Assembly: GCA_039805865.1 (NCBI GenBank)
Contig: JBDLTI010000001.1
Location: forward strand, 49,361-113,360
Length of the DNA: 64,000 bases
Direction: 5' to 3'
Origin: Fluviibacter sp039805865
GTDB lineage: Bacteria; Pseudomonadota; Gammaproteobacteria; Burkholderiales; Rhodocyclaceae
In this document: one piece after another, positions 50,779 through 59,300 of the stretch
Layout of the letters: every line of letters starts with the position of its first letter
How positions within the stretch are numbered: the stretch's first letter is position 1
Made by a program: the position numbers and the translations under genes
The notes under the pieces: generated by a model
The model's input: only the letters and a program-made list of their open reading frames with translations
Told to the model about the DNA's origin: nothing
The model's database searches: none

Positions 50779-51282
50779 ATGAGTCTGAATCTGAATGACA
50801 AAAAGGCAGTGGTTGCCGAAGTGTCTGCCCAAGTTGCCAAAGCGCAAAGCGTGGTACTCGCTGAGTATCGCGGCATTGAAGTGGGTGATCTCACTAAACT
50901 GCGCGCTAAAGCACGTGAATCGGGTGTCTATCTGCGCGTTCTGAAGAACACGCTGGTACGTCGCGCGGTTGAAGGTACGACCTTTTCAGACCTGTCGTCA
51001 CACATGGTTGGTCCGCTGATCTACGGTATTGCCGAAGATCCGATCGCTGCCGCCAAGGTGCTGAACGACTTTGCCAAGTCGAACGACAAGCTGATTCTTA
51101 AGGCAGGTAGCTATGCCGGTGAAACCCTGGACGCCGCGGGCGTTAAGGCACTGGCAAGCATCCCGAGCCGCGAGGAACTGCTGGCCAAGCTGCTGGGCGT
51201 CATGATGGCACCGCTGACTGGCATGGCAATCAGCCTGGGCGCTCTGGCGAAAAAACGCGAAGAAGAAGGCGCTGCTGCATAA
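50779..51282 (+). CDS. rplJ: 50S ribosomal protein L10
   Basis: L10 anchors bL12 dimers at the ribosomal stalk base. The ATG giving MSLNLNDKKAVVAEV, with GGAGAAAG before it, was taken as start (167 residues). The rRNA-binding part includes VLAEYRGIEVGDLTKLR and YLRVLKNTLVRRAV; the C-terminal helix that holds L12 dimers is the LTGMAISLGALAKKREE segment. It is followed 54 bp later by rplL. Confidence 0.98.
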   Translation: MSLNLNDKKAVVAEVSAQVAKAQSVVLAEYRGIEVGDLTKLRAKARESGVYLRVLKNTLVRRAVEGTTFSDLSSHMVGPLIYGIAEDPIAAAKVLNDFAKSNDKLILKAGSYAGETLDAAGVKALASIPSREELLAKLLGVMMAPLTGMAISLGALAKKREEEGAAA

Positions 51283-51336
51283 GCAGGCCGACCACTTCCG
51301 AACTTTTAACGATTAGAACTTACTGGAGTAACAATC

Positions 51337-51711
51337 ATGGCAATTACCAAGGACGATATCCTGGACGCCGTTGCTAATCTGACCGTTCTCGAACTGAACG
51401 AGCTGGTTAAGGCATTTGAAGAGAAATTCGGTGTGTCGGCTGCCGCTATGGCCGTCGCTGCCCCAGGCGCTGCTGCTGGCGCTGCTGCCGCTGAAGAACA
51501 GACTGAATTCACCGTCATCCTGGCTTCTGCCGGCGACAAGAAGGTTGAAGTCATCAAGGTTGTTCGCGCAGCCACTGGCCTGGGCCTGAAGGAAGCTAAG
51601 GACGTCGTTGACGGCGCTCCGAAGCCAGTGAAGGAAGGCATCTCCAAGGCTGACGCTGAAGCCCTGAAGAAGCAACTGGAAGAAGCTGGCGCCAAGGTCG
51701 AAGTTAAGTAA
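51337..51711 (+). CDS. rplL: 50S ribosomal protein L7/L12
   Basis: bL12 dimers on the stalk recruit translational GTPases. The 124-residue protein has the N-terminal dimerisation domain (about 1-35), an Ala-rich hinge (about 36-52), and the C-terminal domain with KKVEVIKVVRAATGLGLKEA and the terminal ALKKQLEEAGAKVEVK. That C-terminal domain is the fold that the RpoB insert downstream resembles. A clear GGAG ribosome site precedes the ATG. Confidence 0.98.
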   Translation: MAITKDDILDAVANLTVLELNELVKAFEEKFGVSAAAMAVAAPGAAAGAAAAEEQTEFTVILASAGDKKVEVIKVVRAATGLGLKEAKDVVDGAPKPVKEGISKADAEALKKQLEEAGAKVEVK

Positions 51712-51726
51712 GACCTTGTTGTCCGT

Positions 51727-51768
51727 GCACGTTAGGCTGGGGCTAGCGCCCCGGCCTTACGTGCTTTT
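51727..51768 (+). terminator. Attenuator hairpin between rplL and rpoB
   Basis: A 17-position stem (51727-51743 with 51748-51764) with one mismatch and one wobble, a TAGC loop, and TTTT straight after, forms a strong intrinsic terminator structure 15 bp after rplL. In E. coli a partly effective attenuator at this place lowers rpoBC expression relative to rplJL; the same role is expected here. Confidence 0.8.
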
Positions 51769-51818
51769 GGCGTTTCTGCGGTGTGCGTTGCAAAGCAACG
51801 AAAACCACAGAAACCAGC

Positions 51819-51861
51819 CGGCAAAGCCAAGCGTCCCGCAACCGGATGTTTGGCTTTGCCG
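51819..51861 (+). other. Second stem-loop between rplL and rpoB
   Basis: A perfect 12-bp stem, CGGCAAAGCCAA (51819-51830) with TTGGCTTTGCCG (51850-51861), encloses a 19-nt loop and has no T-run. It could be an RNA-processing site: E. coli mRNA is cut by RNase III between rplL and rpoB. Function is inference. Confidence 0.55.
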
Positions 51862-51943
51862 ACAGGCAGTACGAAATACCTATTTCATGGCGCCTCTGCC
51901 GTGAACCGACTGACTTAATGATTGATCTAGACCCGGAGCGATG

Positions 51944-54900
51944 ATGACCTACTCATTTACCGAGAAAAAGCGCATTCGCAAAAGTTTTGCGAAGCGCGAA
52001 ACGGTGCTCGAGGTACCTTACCTACTGGCAACGCAGCTCGACTCCTTCCGTGATTTTCTGCAACAGGGAATCACGCCTGCGCAGCGCCGCCCACAAGGCC
52101 TGCAAGCTGCTTTTTCAACGATTTTCCCGATCACCTCACATTCAGGCAATGCACGTCTGGAGTTTGTGAGCTACAACCTGGCAGAGCCAGCGTTTGACGT
52201 TCGCGAGTGTCAGCAACGTGGCCTAACCTTTGCATCGGCACTGCGTGCCCGCGTGCGCTTGGTTATCCTAGATCGTGACACCGGCGAAATCAAAGAAGTG
52301 AAAGAACAGGAAGTCTACATGGGCGAGATTCCGCTCATGACCGACACCGGCTCATTTGTTATTAACGGTACCGAACGCGTTATCGTTAGTCAGCTGCACC
52401 GTTCGCCAGGCGTGTTCTTTGAGCACGATCGTGGCAAGACGCATTCGTCTGGCAAGTTGCTGTTCTCGGCCCGCGTGATTCCTTACCGCGGTTCGTGGGT
52501 TGATTTCGAATTCGATCCGAAAGACACCTTGTTCTTCCGCGTCGACCGTCGCCGCAAAATGCCGGTGACCACATTGCTGCGTGCACTGGGCATGACGGAT
52601 GAGGAAATCCTTGCCCGTTTTTACGAGTTCGACACCTTTAAGCTGGGTAAGAACATCGAATTCGCGCTGGTGCCAGAACGTCTGCGTGGCGAAGTTGCCC
52701 GCTTCGACATCTGTGACAAGGCCGGTAAGGTCATCGTGCCTAAGGACAAGCGCATTACCGCACGTCACATTCGTGAACTGGATGCCGCTGGCCTCAAGAG
52801 CATCGTTGTACCAGAAGATTTCCTGGTGGAACGTGTGCTCGCTAAGGATGTGATTAGTCCGGAAACTGGCGAAATCATTGCGAAGGCTAATGAAGAAGTC
52901 GATGCCACCCTGCTGGCAAAGCTAGAAGAAGCTGGTGTTAAGAGCGTCGAGACGCTGTACATCAACGATCTGGATCGTGGCGCCTTTATCGCTAACACCC
53001 TGCGTGCTGACGAAACCCGCGATCGCACCGCTGCGCGCGTTGCCATCTACCGCATGATGCGCCCAGGTGAGCCGCCAACGGAAGAAGCTGTAGAAATTCT
53101 ATTTAACGGCCTGTTCTACTCGGATGATCGTTACGACCTGTCTTCGGTAGGCCGCATGAAGTTCAACCGTCGCATGGGTCGTCCGGATATTACCGAATCG
53201 AAGGTCATGATGACCGGCCTGCCAGCCAAGCTGGATGAGGTGATTGCCACCCTGGCAGAGCGCAATGGTGTTCGCGCATCGCTGATTGCTGACCAACTGG
53301 CAGAAATGCAGTTTGGTGCACGTGCTGCCGCTGAAAATCTGACCGAAGCAGAAGCCAAGGAAGTTGCCGAGAAGCTGAACAAGCTGGGCGTTAAGACCGA
53401 AGTGCGCGATCAGCTGACGCTGTCGCCACGCGACCTGATTGATGCCATCGCCGTGCTGGTTGAACTGCGCAATGGTCGCGGTGAAATCGACGATATCGAT
53501 CACCTGGGTAACCGCCGCGTGCGTTCAGTCGGTGAACTGGCCGAGAACCAGTTCCGGGCCGGTCTGGCTCGCGTTGAGCGCGCGGTTAAAGAACGTTTGA
53601 ACCAGGCTGAATCCGACAACCTGATGCCGCATGACCTGATCAACGCCAAGCCAATCTCGGCTGCGATCAAGGAGTTCTTCGGTTCCAGCCAGCTGTCGCA
53701 GTTTATGGACCAGACGAACCCGCTGTCGGAAATCACCCACAAGCGCCGTGTATCAGCGCTTGGCCCGGGTGGTCTGACCCGCGAACGCGCTGGCTTCGAA
53801 GTGCGCGACGTACACCCGACTCACTATGGTCGCGTGTGTCCGATCGAAACGCCGGAAGGCCCGAACATTGGCCTGATCAACTCGTTGGCGCTGTATGCCC
53901 GCGTGAATGATTTCGGCTTCATCGAAACGCCTTATCGCAAGGTCGTTGATAGCCGTGTGACATCGGAAATTAACTACCTGTCGGCGATTGAAGAAGGCCA
54001 GTACGTCATTGCCCAGGCCAATGCCGGTATGGATGCCAAGGGCAACCTGACGGATGAATTGGTTACCTGCCGTCACAAGGGCGAAGCCCTGCTCGAGCCA
54101 GCAGCTCAGGTTCAGTACATGGACGTGGCGCCATCGCAGATCGTTTCAGTGGCAGCCTCGCTGGTACCGTTCCTTGAGCACGATGACGCAAACCGTGCCT
54201 TGATGGGCGCCAACATGCAACGTCAGGCCGTGCCTTGTCTGAGCCCTGAAAAGCCAGTCGTTGGTACAGGTATCGAACGTACCGTGGCAGTTGACTCGGG
54301 TACGGCCATTGTTGCCCGTCGTGGTGGTGTTGTTGACTACGTCGATGCCGGTCGTATCGTGATTCGTGTTAACGATGACGAAGCACTGGCCGGTGAAGTT
54401 GGCGTGGACATCTACAACCTGGTCAAGTACACCCGTTCTAACCAGAACACTAACATCAACCAACGTCCAATCGTACGCATGGGCGATAAACTGGCCAAGG
54501 GTGACGTTGTTGCCGATGGCGCATCGACCGACCTGGGCGAACTCGCTCTGGGTCAGAACATGCTGATCGCCTTTATGCCATGGAATGGCTACAACTACGA
54601 AGACTCGATCTTGATTTCCGAGCGCGTTGTTGCTGAAGATCGCTTCACCTCGGTGCATATCGAAGAGCTGACCGTGGTTGCTCGAGACACCAAGTTGGGA
54701 CCTGAAGAAATCAGCCGAGACATTCCATCGCTGGGCGAATCGCAGCTGTCGCGTCTGGATGACTCCGGCATCGTCTATATCGGTGCTGAAGTAGAAGCCG
54801 GTGACGTGCTGGTCGGCAAGGTAACACCGAAGGGTGAAACCCAGCTGACGCCAGAAGAAAAACTGCTACGCGCCATCTTTGGTGAAAAAGCCTCTGATGT

Positions 54901-56251
54901 TAAGGACACCAGCCTGCGCGTATCGTCGGGTATCGCCGGCACCGTCATTGACGTTCAAGTCTTCACCCGTGAAGGCATCGAGCGTGATAAGCGCGCCCAG
55001 TCGATCATCGACGATCAACTGCGTCACTACAAGCTTGATCTTGCTGACCAGCTGCGTATTGTTGAGCGCGATGCGTTCGAGCGTGTGGCACGTCTGATCA
55101 TTGGCAAGGTCGCTAATGGTGGTCCAAAGAAACTGGCCAAGGGCACCAAGATTGATCGTGCTTACCTGGATACGGTTGATCAGCACCAGTGGTTTGATAT
55201 CCGCATGGCCGATGATGAAGTCGCCACGCAGCTCGAAGCGCTGCGCGATGGTATCGAACAGACCCGTAAGGGCTTTGATGCTGCCTTTGAAGAAAAGCGC
55301 AAGAAGCTCACCCAGGGTGATGAACTGCCACCAGGCGTTCAGAAGATGGTCAAGGTGTACCTGGCAGTGAAGCGTCGTCTGCAACCGGGTGACAAGATGG
55401 CCGGTCGCCACGGTAACAAGGGTGTGGTCTCGCGCATTGTGCCGGTAGAAGATATGCCGCACATGGCCGATGGCCGCCCTGTTGATATCGTACTGAACCC
55501 ACTGGGCGTGCCGTCACGGATGAACGTGGGCCAGGTTCTGGAAACGCACCTCGGTTGGGCCGCTATGGGTCTGGGTCGCCGCATTGATGAAATGCTGCAG
55601 GCCGAACGCAACATCCAGGAAATTCGCCAGCTGCTCGAAAAGATTTACAACCAGAGCGGTCGTATCGAAGACTTCAAGTCCATGTCGGACGACGAGATCA
55701 TGACGTTGGCCGGCAATCTGCGTAAGGGTGTGCCGTTTGCTACACCAGTGTTCGATGGTGCTGCTGAAGCCGAATTGAACGCCATGCTTGAACTGGCTTA
55801 CCCGGATCAGGTTGCACGCGATCTGAAGCTAACCTCGACCCGCACACAGATCGAATTGTGTGATGGCCGTACAGGGGAAACTTTCGAACGTCCAGTCACC
55901 GTGGGTTACATGCACATCCTGAAACTGCACCATCTGGTCGATGACAAGATGCATGCACGTTCGACCGGTCCGTACTCGCTGGTTACCCAGCAGCCACTGG
56001 GTGGTAAGGCACAGTTCGGTGGTCAGCGCTTCGGTGAAATGGAAGTCTGGGCACTGGAAGCCTACGGCGCATCACACGTGCTGCAGGAAATGCTCACCGT
56101 TAAGTCGGATGACGTTTCGGGCCGGACCAAGATGTACGAAAACATCGTCAAGGGCGACCACAAGATCGAGGCGGCCATGCCGGAATCGTTCAACGTGCTT
56201 GTTAAGGAAATCCGGTCGTTGGGTATCGACATCGACCTCGAGCGTAAGTGA
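51944..56251 (+). CDS. rpoB: RNA polymerase beta subunit, with an extra inserted domain
   Basis: The beta subunit forms half of the RNA polymerase catalytic cleft. Two adjacent ATGs exist; the second has GGAG five bases upstream and gives the family start MTYSFTEKKRIRKSF (1435 residues). Conserved regions are intact, including the rifampicin pocket GSSQLSQFMDQTNPLSEITH with wild-type residues, the catalytic-side NMLIAFMPWNGYNYEDSI and the C-terminal clamp LGGKAQFGGQRFGEMEVWAL. Betaproteobacterial RpoB is usually about 1370-1390 residues. The excess is an insert at about 418-489, described separately. It lies behind an attenuator after rplL. Confidence 0.98.
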   Translation: MTYSFTEKKRIRKSFAKRETVLEVPYLLATQLDSFRDFLQQGITPAQRRPQGLQAAFSTIFPITSHSGNARLEFVSYNLAEPAFDVRECQQRGLTFASALRARVRLVILDRDTGEIKEVKEQEVYMGEIPLMTDTGSFVINGTERVIVSQLHRSPGVFFEHDRGKTHSSGKLLFSARVIPYRGSWVDFEFDPKDTLFFRVDRRRKMPVTTLLRALGMTDEEILARFYEFDTFKLGKNIEFALVPERLRGEVARFDICDKAGKVIVPKDKRITARHIRELDAAGLKSIVVPEDFLVERVLAKDVISPETGEIIAKANEEVDATLLAKLEEAGVKSVETLYINDLDRGAFIANTLRADETRDRTAARVAIYRMMRPGEPPTEEAVEILFNGLFYSDDRYDLSSVGRMKFNRRMGRPDITESKVMMTGLPAKLDEVIATLAERNGVRASLIADQLAEMQFGARAAAENLTEAEAKEVAEKLNKLGVKTEVRDQLTLSPRDLIDAIAVLVELRNGRGEIDDIDHLGNRRVRSVGELAENQFRAGLARVERAVKERLNQAESDNLMPHDLINAKPISAAIKEFFGSSQLSQFMDQTNPLSEITHKRRVSALGPGGLTRERAGFEVRDVHPTHYGRVCPIETPEGPNIGLINSLALYARVNDFGFIETPYRKVVDSRVTSEINYLSAIEEGQYVIAQANAGMDAKGNLTDELVTCRHKGEALLEPAAQVQYMDVAPSQIVSVAASLVPFLEHDDANRALMGANMQRQAVPCLSPEKPVVGTGIERTVAVDSGTAIVARRGGVVDYVDAGRIVIRVNDDEALAGEVGVDIYNLVKYTRSNQNTNINQRPIVRMGDKLAKGDVVADGASTDLGELALGQNMLIAFMPWNGYNYEDSILISERVVAEDRFTSVHIEELTVVARDTKLGPEEISRDIPSLGESQLSRLDDSGIVYIGAEVEAGDVLVGKVTPKGETQLTPEEKLLRAIFGEKASDVKDTSLRVSSGIAGTVIDVQVFTREGIERDKRAQSIIDDQLRHYKLDLADQLRIVERDAFERVARLIIGKVANGGPKKLAKGTKIDRAYLDTVDQHQWFDIRMADDEVATQLEALRDGIEQTRKGFDAAFEEKRKKLTQGDELPPGVQKMVKVYLAVKRRLQPGDKMAGRHGNKGVVSRIVPVEDMPHMADGRPVDIVLNPLGVPSRMNVGQVLETHLGWAAMGLGRRIDEMLQAERNIQEIRQLLEKIYNQSGRIEDFKSMSDDEIMTLAGNLRKGVPFATPVFDGAAEAELNAMLELAYPDQVARDLKLTSTRTQIELCDGRTGETFERPVTVGYMHILKLHHLVDDKMHARSTGPYSLVTQQPLGGKAQFGGQRFGEMEVWALEAYGASHVLQEMLTVKSDDVSGRTKMYENIVKGDHKIEAAMPESFNVLVKEIRSLGIDIDLERK
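53195..53410 (+). other. Inserted domain in RpoB, bL12 C-terminal-domain-like
   Basis: About 72 residues (418-489) lie between the conserved GRMKFNRRMGRPDIT and LTLSPRDLIDAIAVLVELRN segments of RpoB, which are close together in other RpoB sequences I recall. The insert reads as strand (KVMMTGL), helix (LDEVIATLAERNG), helix (ASLIADQLAEM), short strand/loop, helix (TEAEAKEVAEKLNKLG), strand (VKTEVRD). This strand-helix-helix-strand-helix-strand order, the EVI...G spacing and the A-E-A...L..LG.K.EV ending match the bL12 C-terminal domain. Homology is inference; identity is low. Confidence 0.6.
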
Positions 56252-56278
56252 GAAATCGTACGACATCGCAGCACCGGC

Positions 56279-56311
56279 GATAACTTGCCAGGCACCGTCT
56301 GGCAGGTTATC
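56279..56311 (+). other. Stem-loop between rpoB and rpoC
   Basis: GATAACTTGCCAG (56279-56291) pairs with CTGGCAGGTTATC (56299-56311) over 13 positions with one G-T wobble, around a seven-base loop. AAAAG follows instead of T residues, so it is not a terminator. It may mark mRNA processing or stability between the two subunit genes. Confidence 0.55.
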
Positions 56312-56347
56312 AAAAGAATCTAGAATTACTCCGTCTGGGAGAAAAGC

Positions 56348-59300
56348 ATGAAAGCATTACTGGATCTGTTTAAACAGGTAGGACCGGAAGAAGAATTCGA
56401 TGCGATCACCATCGGGCTAGCATCGCCCGAGAAGATTCGCTCGTGGTCTTTTGGTGAAGTTAAGAAGCCTGAAACGATTAACTACCGTACGTTCAAGCCA
56501 GAACGTGATGGTCTGTTCTGTGCCAAGATCTTTGGTCCAGTCAAAGACTACGAATGTTTGTGCGGCAAGTACAAGCGCCTGAAGCATCGTGGCGTGATCT
56601 GCGAAAAGTGTGGCGTTGAAGTCACGCTGGCTAAAGTGCGCCGTGAGCGCATGGCGCACATTGAACTGGCTAGCCCGGTTGCCCACATCTGGTTCCTGAA
56701 ATCGCTGCCATCGCGTCTGGGCATGGTGCTTGACATGTCGCTGCGTGACATCGAACGCGTGCTTTACTTTGAAGCCTTCGTGGTCGTTAACCCCGGCATG
56801 ACACCGCTGTCGCGCGGTCAGATCATGACCGAAGACGATTACAACGCCAAGGTTGAAGAGTTCGGTGACGAATTCGATGCCATGATGGGCGCTGAAGGTA
56901 TCCGTGAAATGCTGCGGTCGCTGGACCTGGATCGTGAAACAGAGCGTCTGCGTTCGGAGCTGGCAACGACCGGTTCGGAAGCCAAGAGCAAAAAGCTCAC
57001 CAAGCGTCTGAAAATTCTTGAAGCATTCCAACGCTCGGGCATCAAGCCGGAGTGGATGATTCTGGAAGTGCTGCCCGTGCTGCCACCGGATCTGCGTCCG
57101 CTGGTGCCGCTGGATGGTGGCCGTTTCGCGACCTCGGATCTGAACGATCTGTATCGCCGCGTCATAAATCGTAACAATCGTTTGAAGCGTCTGCTCGAGC
57201 TGCGTGCACCGGACATCATCGTCCGCAACGAAAAGCGCATGCTGCAAGAAGCCGTTGACTCGCTGCTCGATAATGGTCGTCGCGGCAAGGCCATGACAGG
57301 CGCCAACAAGCGTCCGCTGAAGTCGCTGGCCGACATGATCAAGGGTAAGGGCGGTCGTTTCCGTCAGAACCTGCTGGGTAAACGCGTTGACTACTCGGGC
57401 CGTTCGGTCATCGTGGTGGGTCCGCAACTCAAGCTGCATCAGTGCGGTCTGCCAAAGTTGATGGCGCTGGAACTGTTCAAGCCATTCATCTTCAATCGCC
57501 TTGAAGGCATGGGTCTGTCGACCACCATCAAGCAAGCCAAGAAGATGGTTGAGAACGAAGAGCCTATCGTCTGGGATATCCTGGAAGAAGTGATTCGCGA
57601 ACATCCGGTCATGCTCAACCGTGCGCCAACACTGCACCGTCTGGGTATCCAGGCGTTTGAGCCGGTGCTGATCGAAGGTAAAGCTATCCAACTGCATCCA
57701 CTCGTTTGCGCGGCCTTCAACGCCGACTTCGATGGTGACCAAATGGCTGTTCACGTGCCACTGTCGCTCGAAGCGCAGATGGAAGCCCGCACGCTGATGC
57801 TGGCCTCGAACAACGTGCTGTCGCCCGCTAACGGCCAGCCGATCATCGTGCCATCGCAGGATATCGTTCTGGGCCTTTACTACGCCACGCGTGAGCGTAT
57901 CAACGCCAAGGGCGAAGGCATGATCTTTGCCGACGTCGCTGAAGTTGAACGCGCACTGGCACTGAAAGAGCTGGATCTGCATGCCAAGATCACCGTTCGT
58001 TTGAACGAGTGGCAGCCGAAGGAGTCGGGCGAAGGCTGGGTTGAAGTAACGAATCGTTACAACACCACGGCTGGCCGTGCCCTGCTATCGCTGATTCTGC
58101 CGAAGGGCCTGCCATTCAAGGCCATCGACAAGGCGCTGAAGAAAAAAGAAATCTCGAAGCTGATCGATGAATCGTTCCGCCGTTGTGGCCTGAAAGAAAC
58201 CGTGGTGTTTGCTGACAAGCTGATGCAAAACGGTTTCAAGCTGGCAACACGTGCCGGTATCTCGTTCGCCTCTTGTGACATGCAAGTGCCTGCCGAGAAG
58301 GTCGACATCCTGAACGCTGCGCGCGAAGAGATCAAAGAGATCGAATCGCAGTACACCAACGGTCTGGTAACCGGTGGCGAGCGCTACAACAAGGTGGTGG
58401 ATATCTGGGGCCGTGCCGGTGACCAAGTTGCCAAGGTCATGATGGATCGCCTGGGTAAAGAAGACGTGGTCGATGCCGAAGGCAAGACGGTGAAGCAAGA
58501 GTCGTTTAACTCCATTTATATGATGGCCGACTCTGGCGCCCGTGGTTCGGCAGCGCAGATCAAACAGCTGGCCGGTATGCGCGGCCTGATGGCCAAGCCG
58601 GATGGTTCAATTATTGAAACGCCGATTTATTCGAACTTCCGTGAAGGTCTGAACGTTCTCGAATACTTCATCTCGACGCACGGTGCCCGTAAGGGTCTGG
58701 CCGATACGGCACTGAAAACCGCGAACTCGGGTTATCTGACGCGTCGTCTGGTTGATGTGACGCAAGATCTGGTCATCATCGAAGATGATTGCGGCACTGA
58801 CAACGGTTTCGTTGTTCGCGCGCTCATCGAAGGCGGTGAAGTCATTGAGCCGCTGCGTGATCGTATCCTTGGCCGTGTTACCGCCGCTGATGTGATTCAC
58901 CCTGAAACACAGGAAACGCTGATTGAAACCGGCACCATGCTGGATGAAGATCTGTGTGACCTGATTGATCAGGCTGGCGCCGATGAAGTGAAGGTGCGTA
59001 CCCCGCTGACCTGTGCCACCCGTTACGGTCTTTGTGCCCAGTGTTATGGTCGCGACCTGGGTCGCGGTTCCATGGTTAATACCGGCGAGGCTGTCGGTGT
59101 GATCGCTGCGCAGTCGATTGGTGAACCGGGCACCCAGCTCACCATGCGTACCTTCCACGTGGGTGGTGCTGCATCGCGTGCTGCAGCAGCATCGCAGGTA
59201 GAAAACAAGAGTGCCGGCGTGGTTCGTTTCTCGGCGCTCATGCGTTATGTTACCAATGCCCGTGGCGAGAAAATCGTCATTACGCGTTCCGGTGAAGTGC

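Noticed and set aside
51716..51904. 62-codon open frame between rplL and rpoB
   Set aside because: It covers the attenuator and second stem-loop and ends before the rpoB ribosome site; no coding signal.
56417..57982. Long minus-strand open frame opposite rpoC (521 codons), and similar ones opposite gltB, fusA and rpoC's middle
   Set aside because: These are antisense shadows of strongly biased genes; their products are His/Gln/Arg-rich without any family motif, and rpoC, gltB and fusA are certain.
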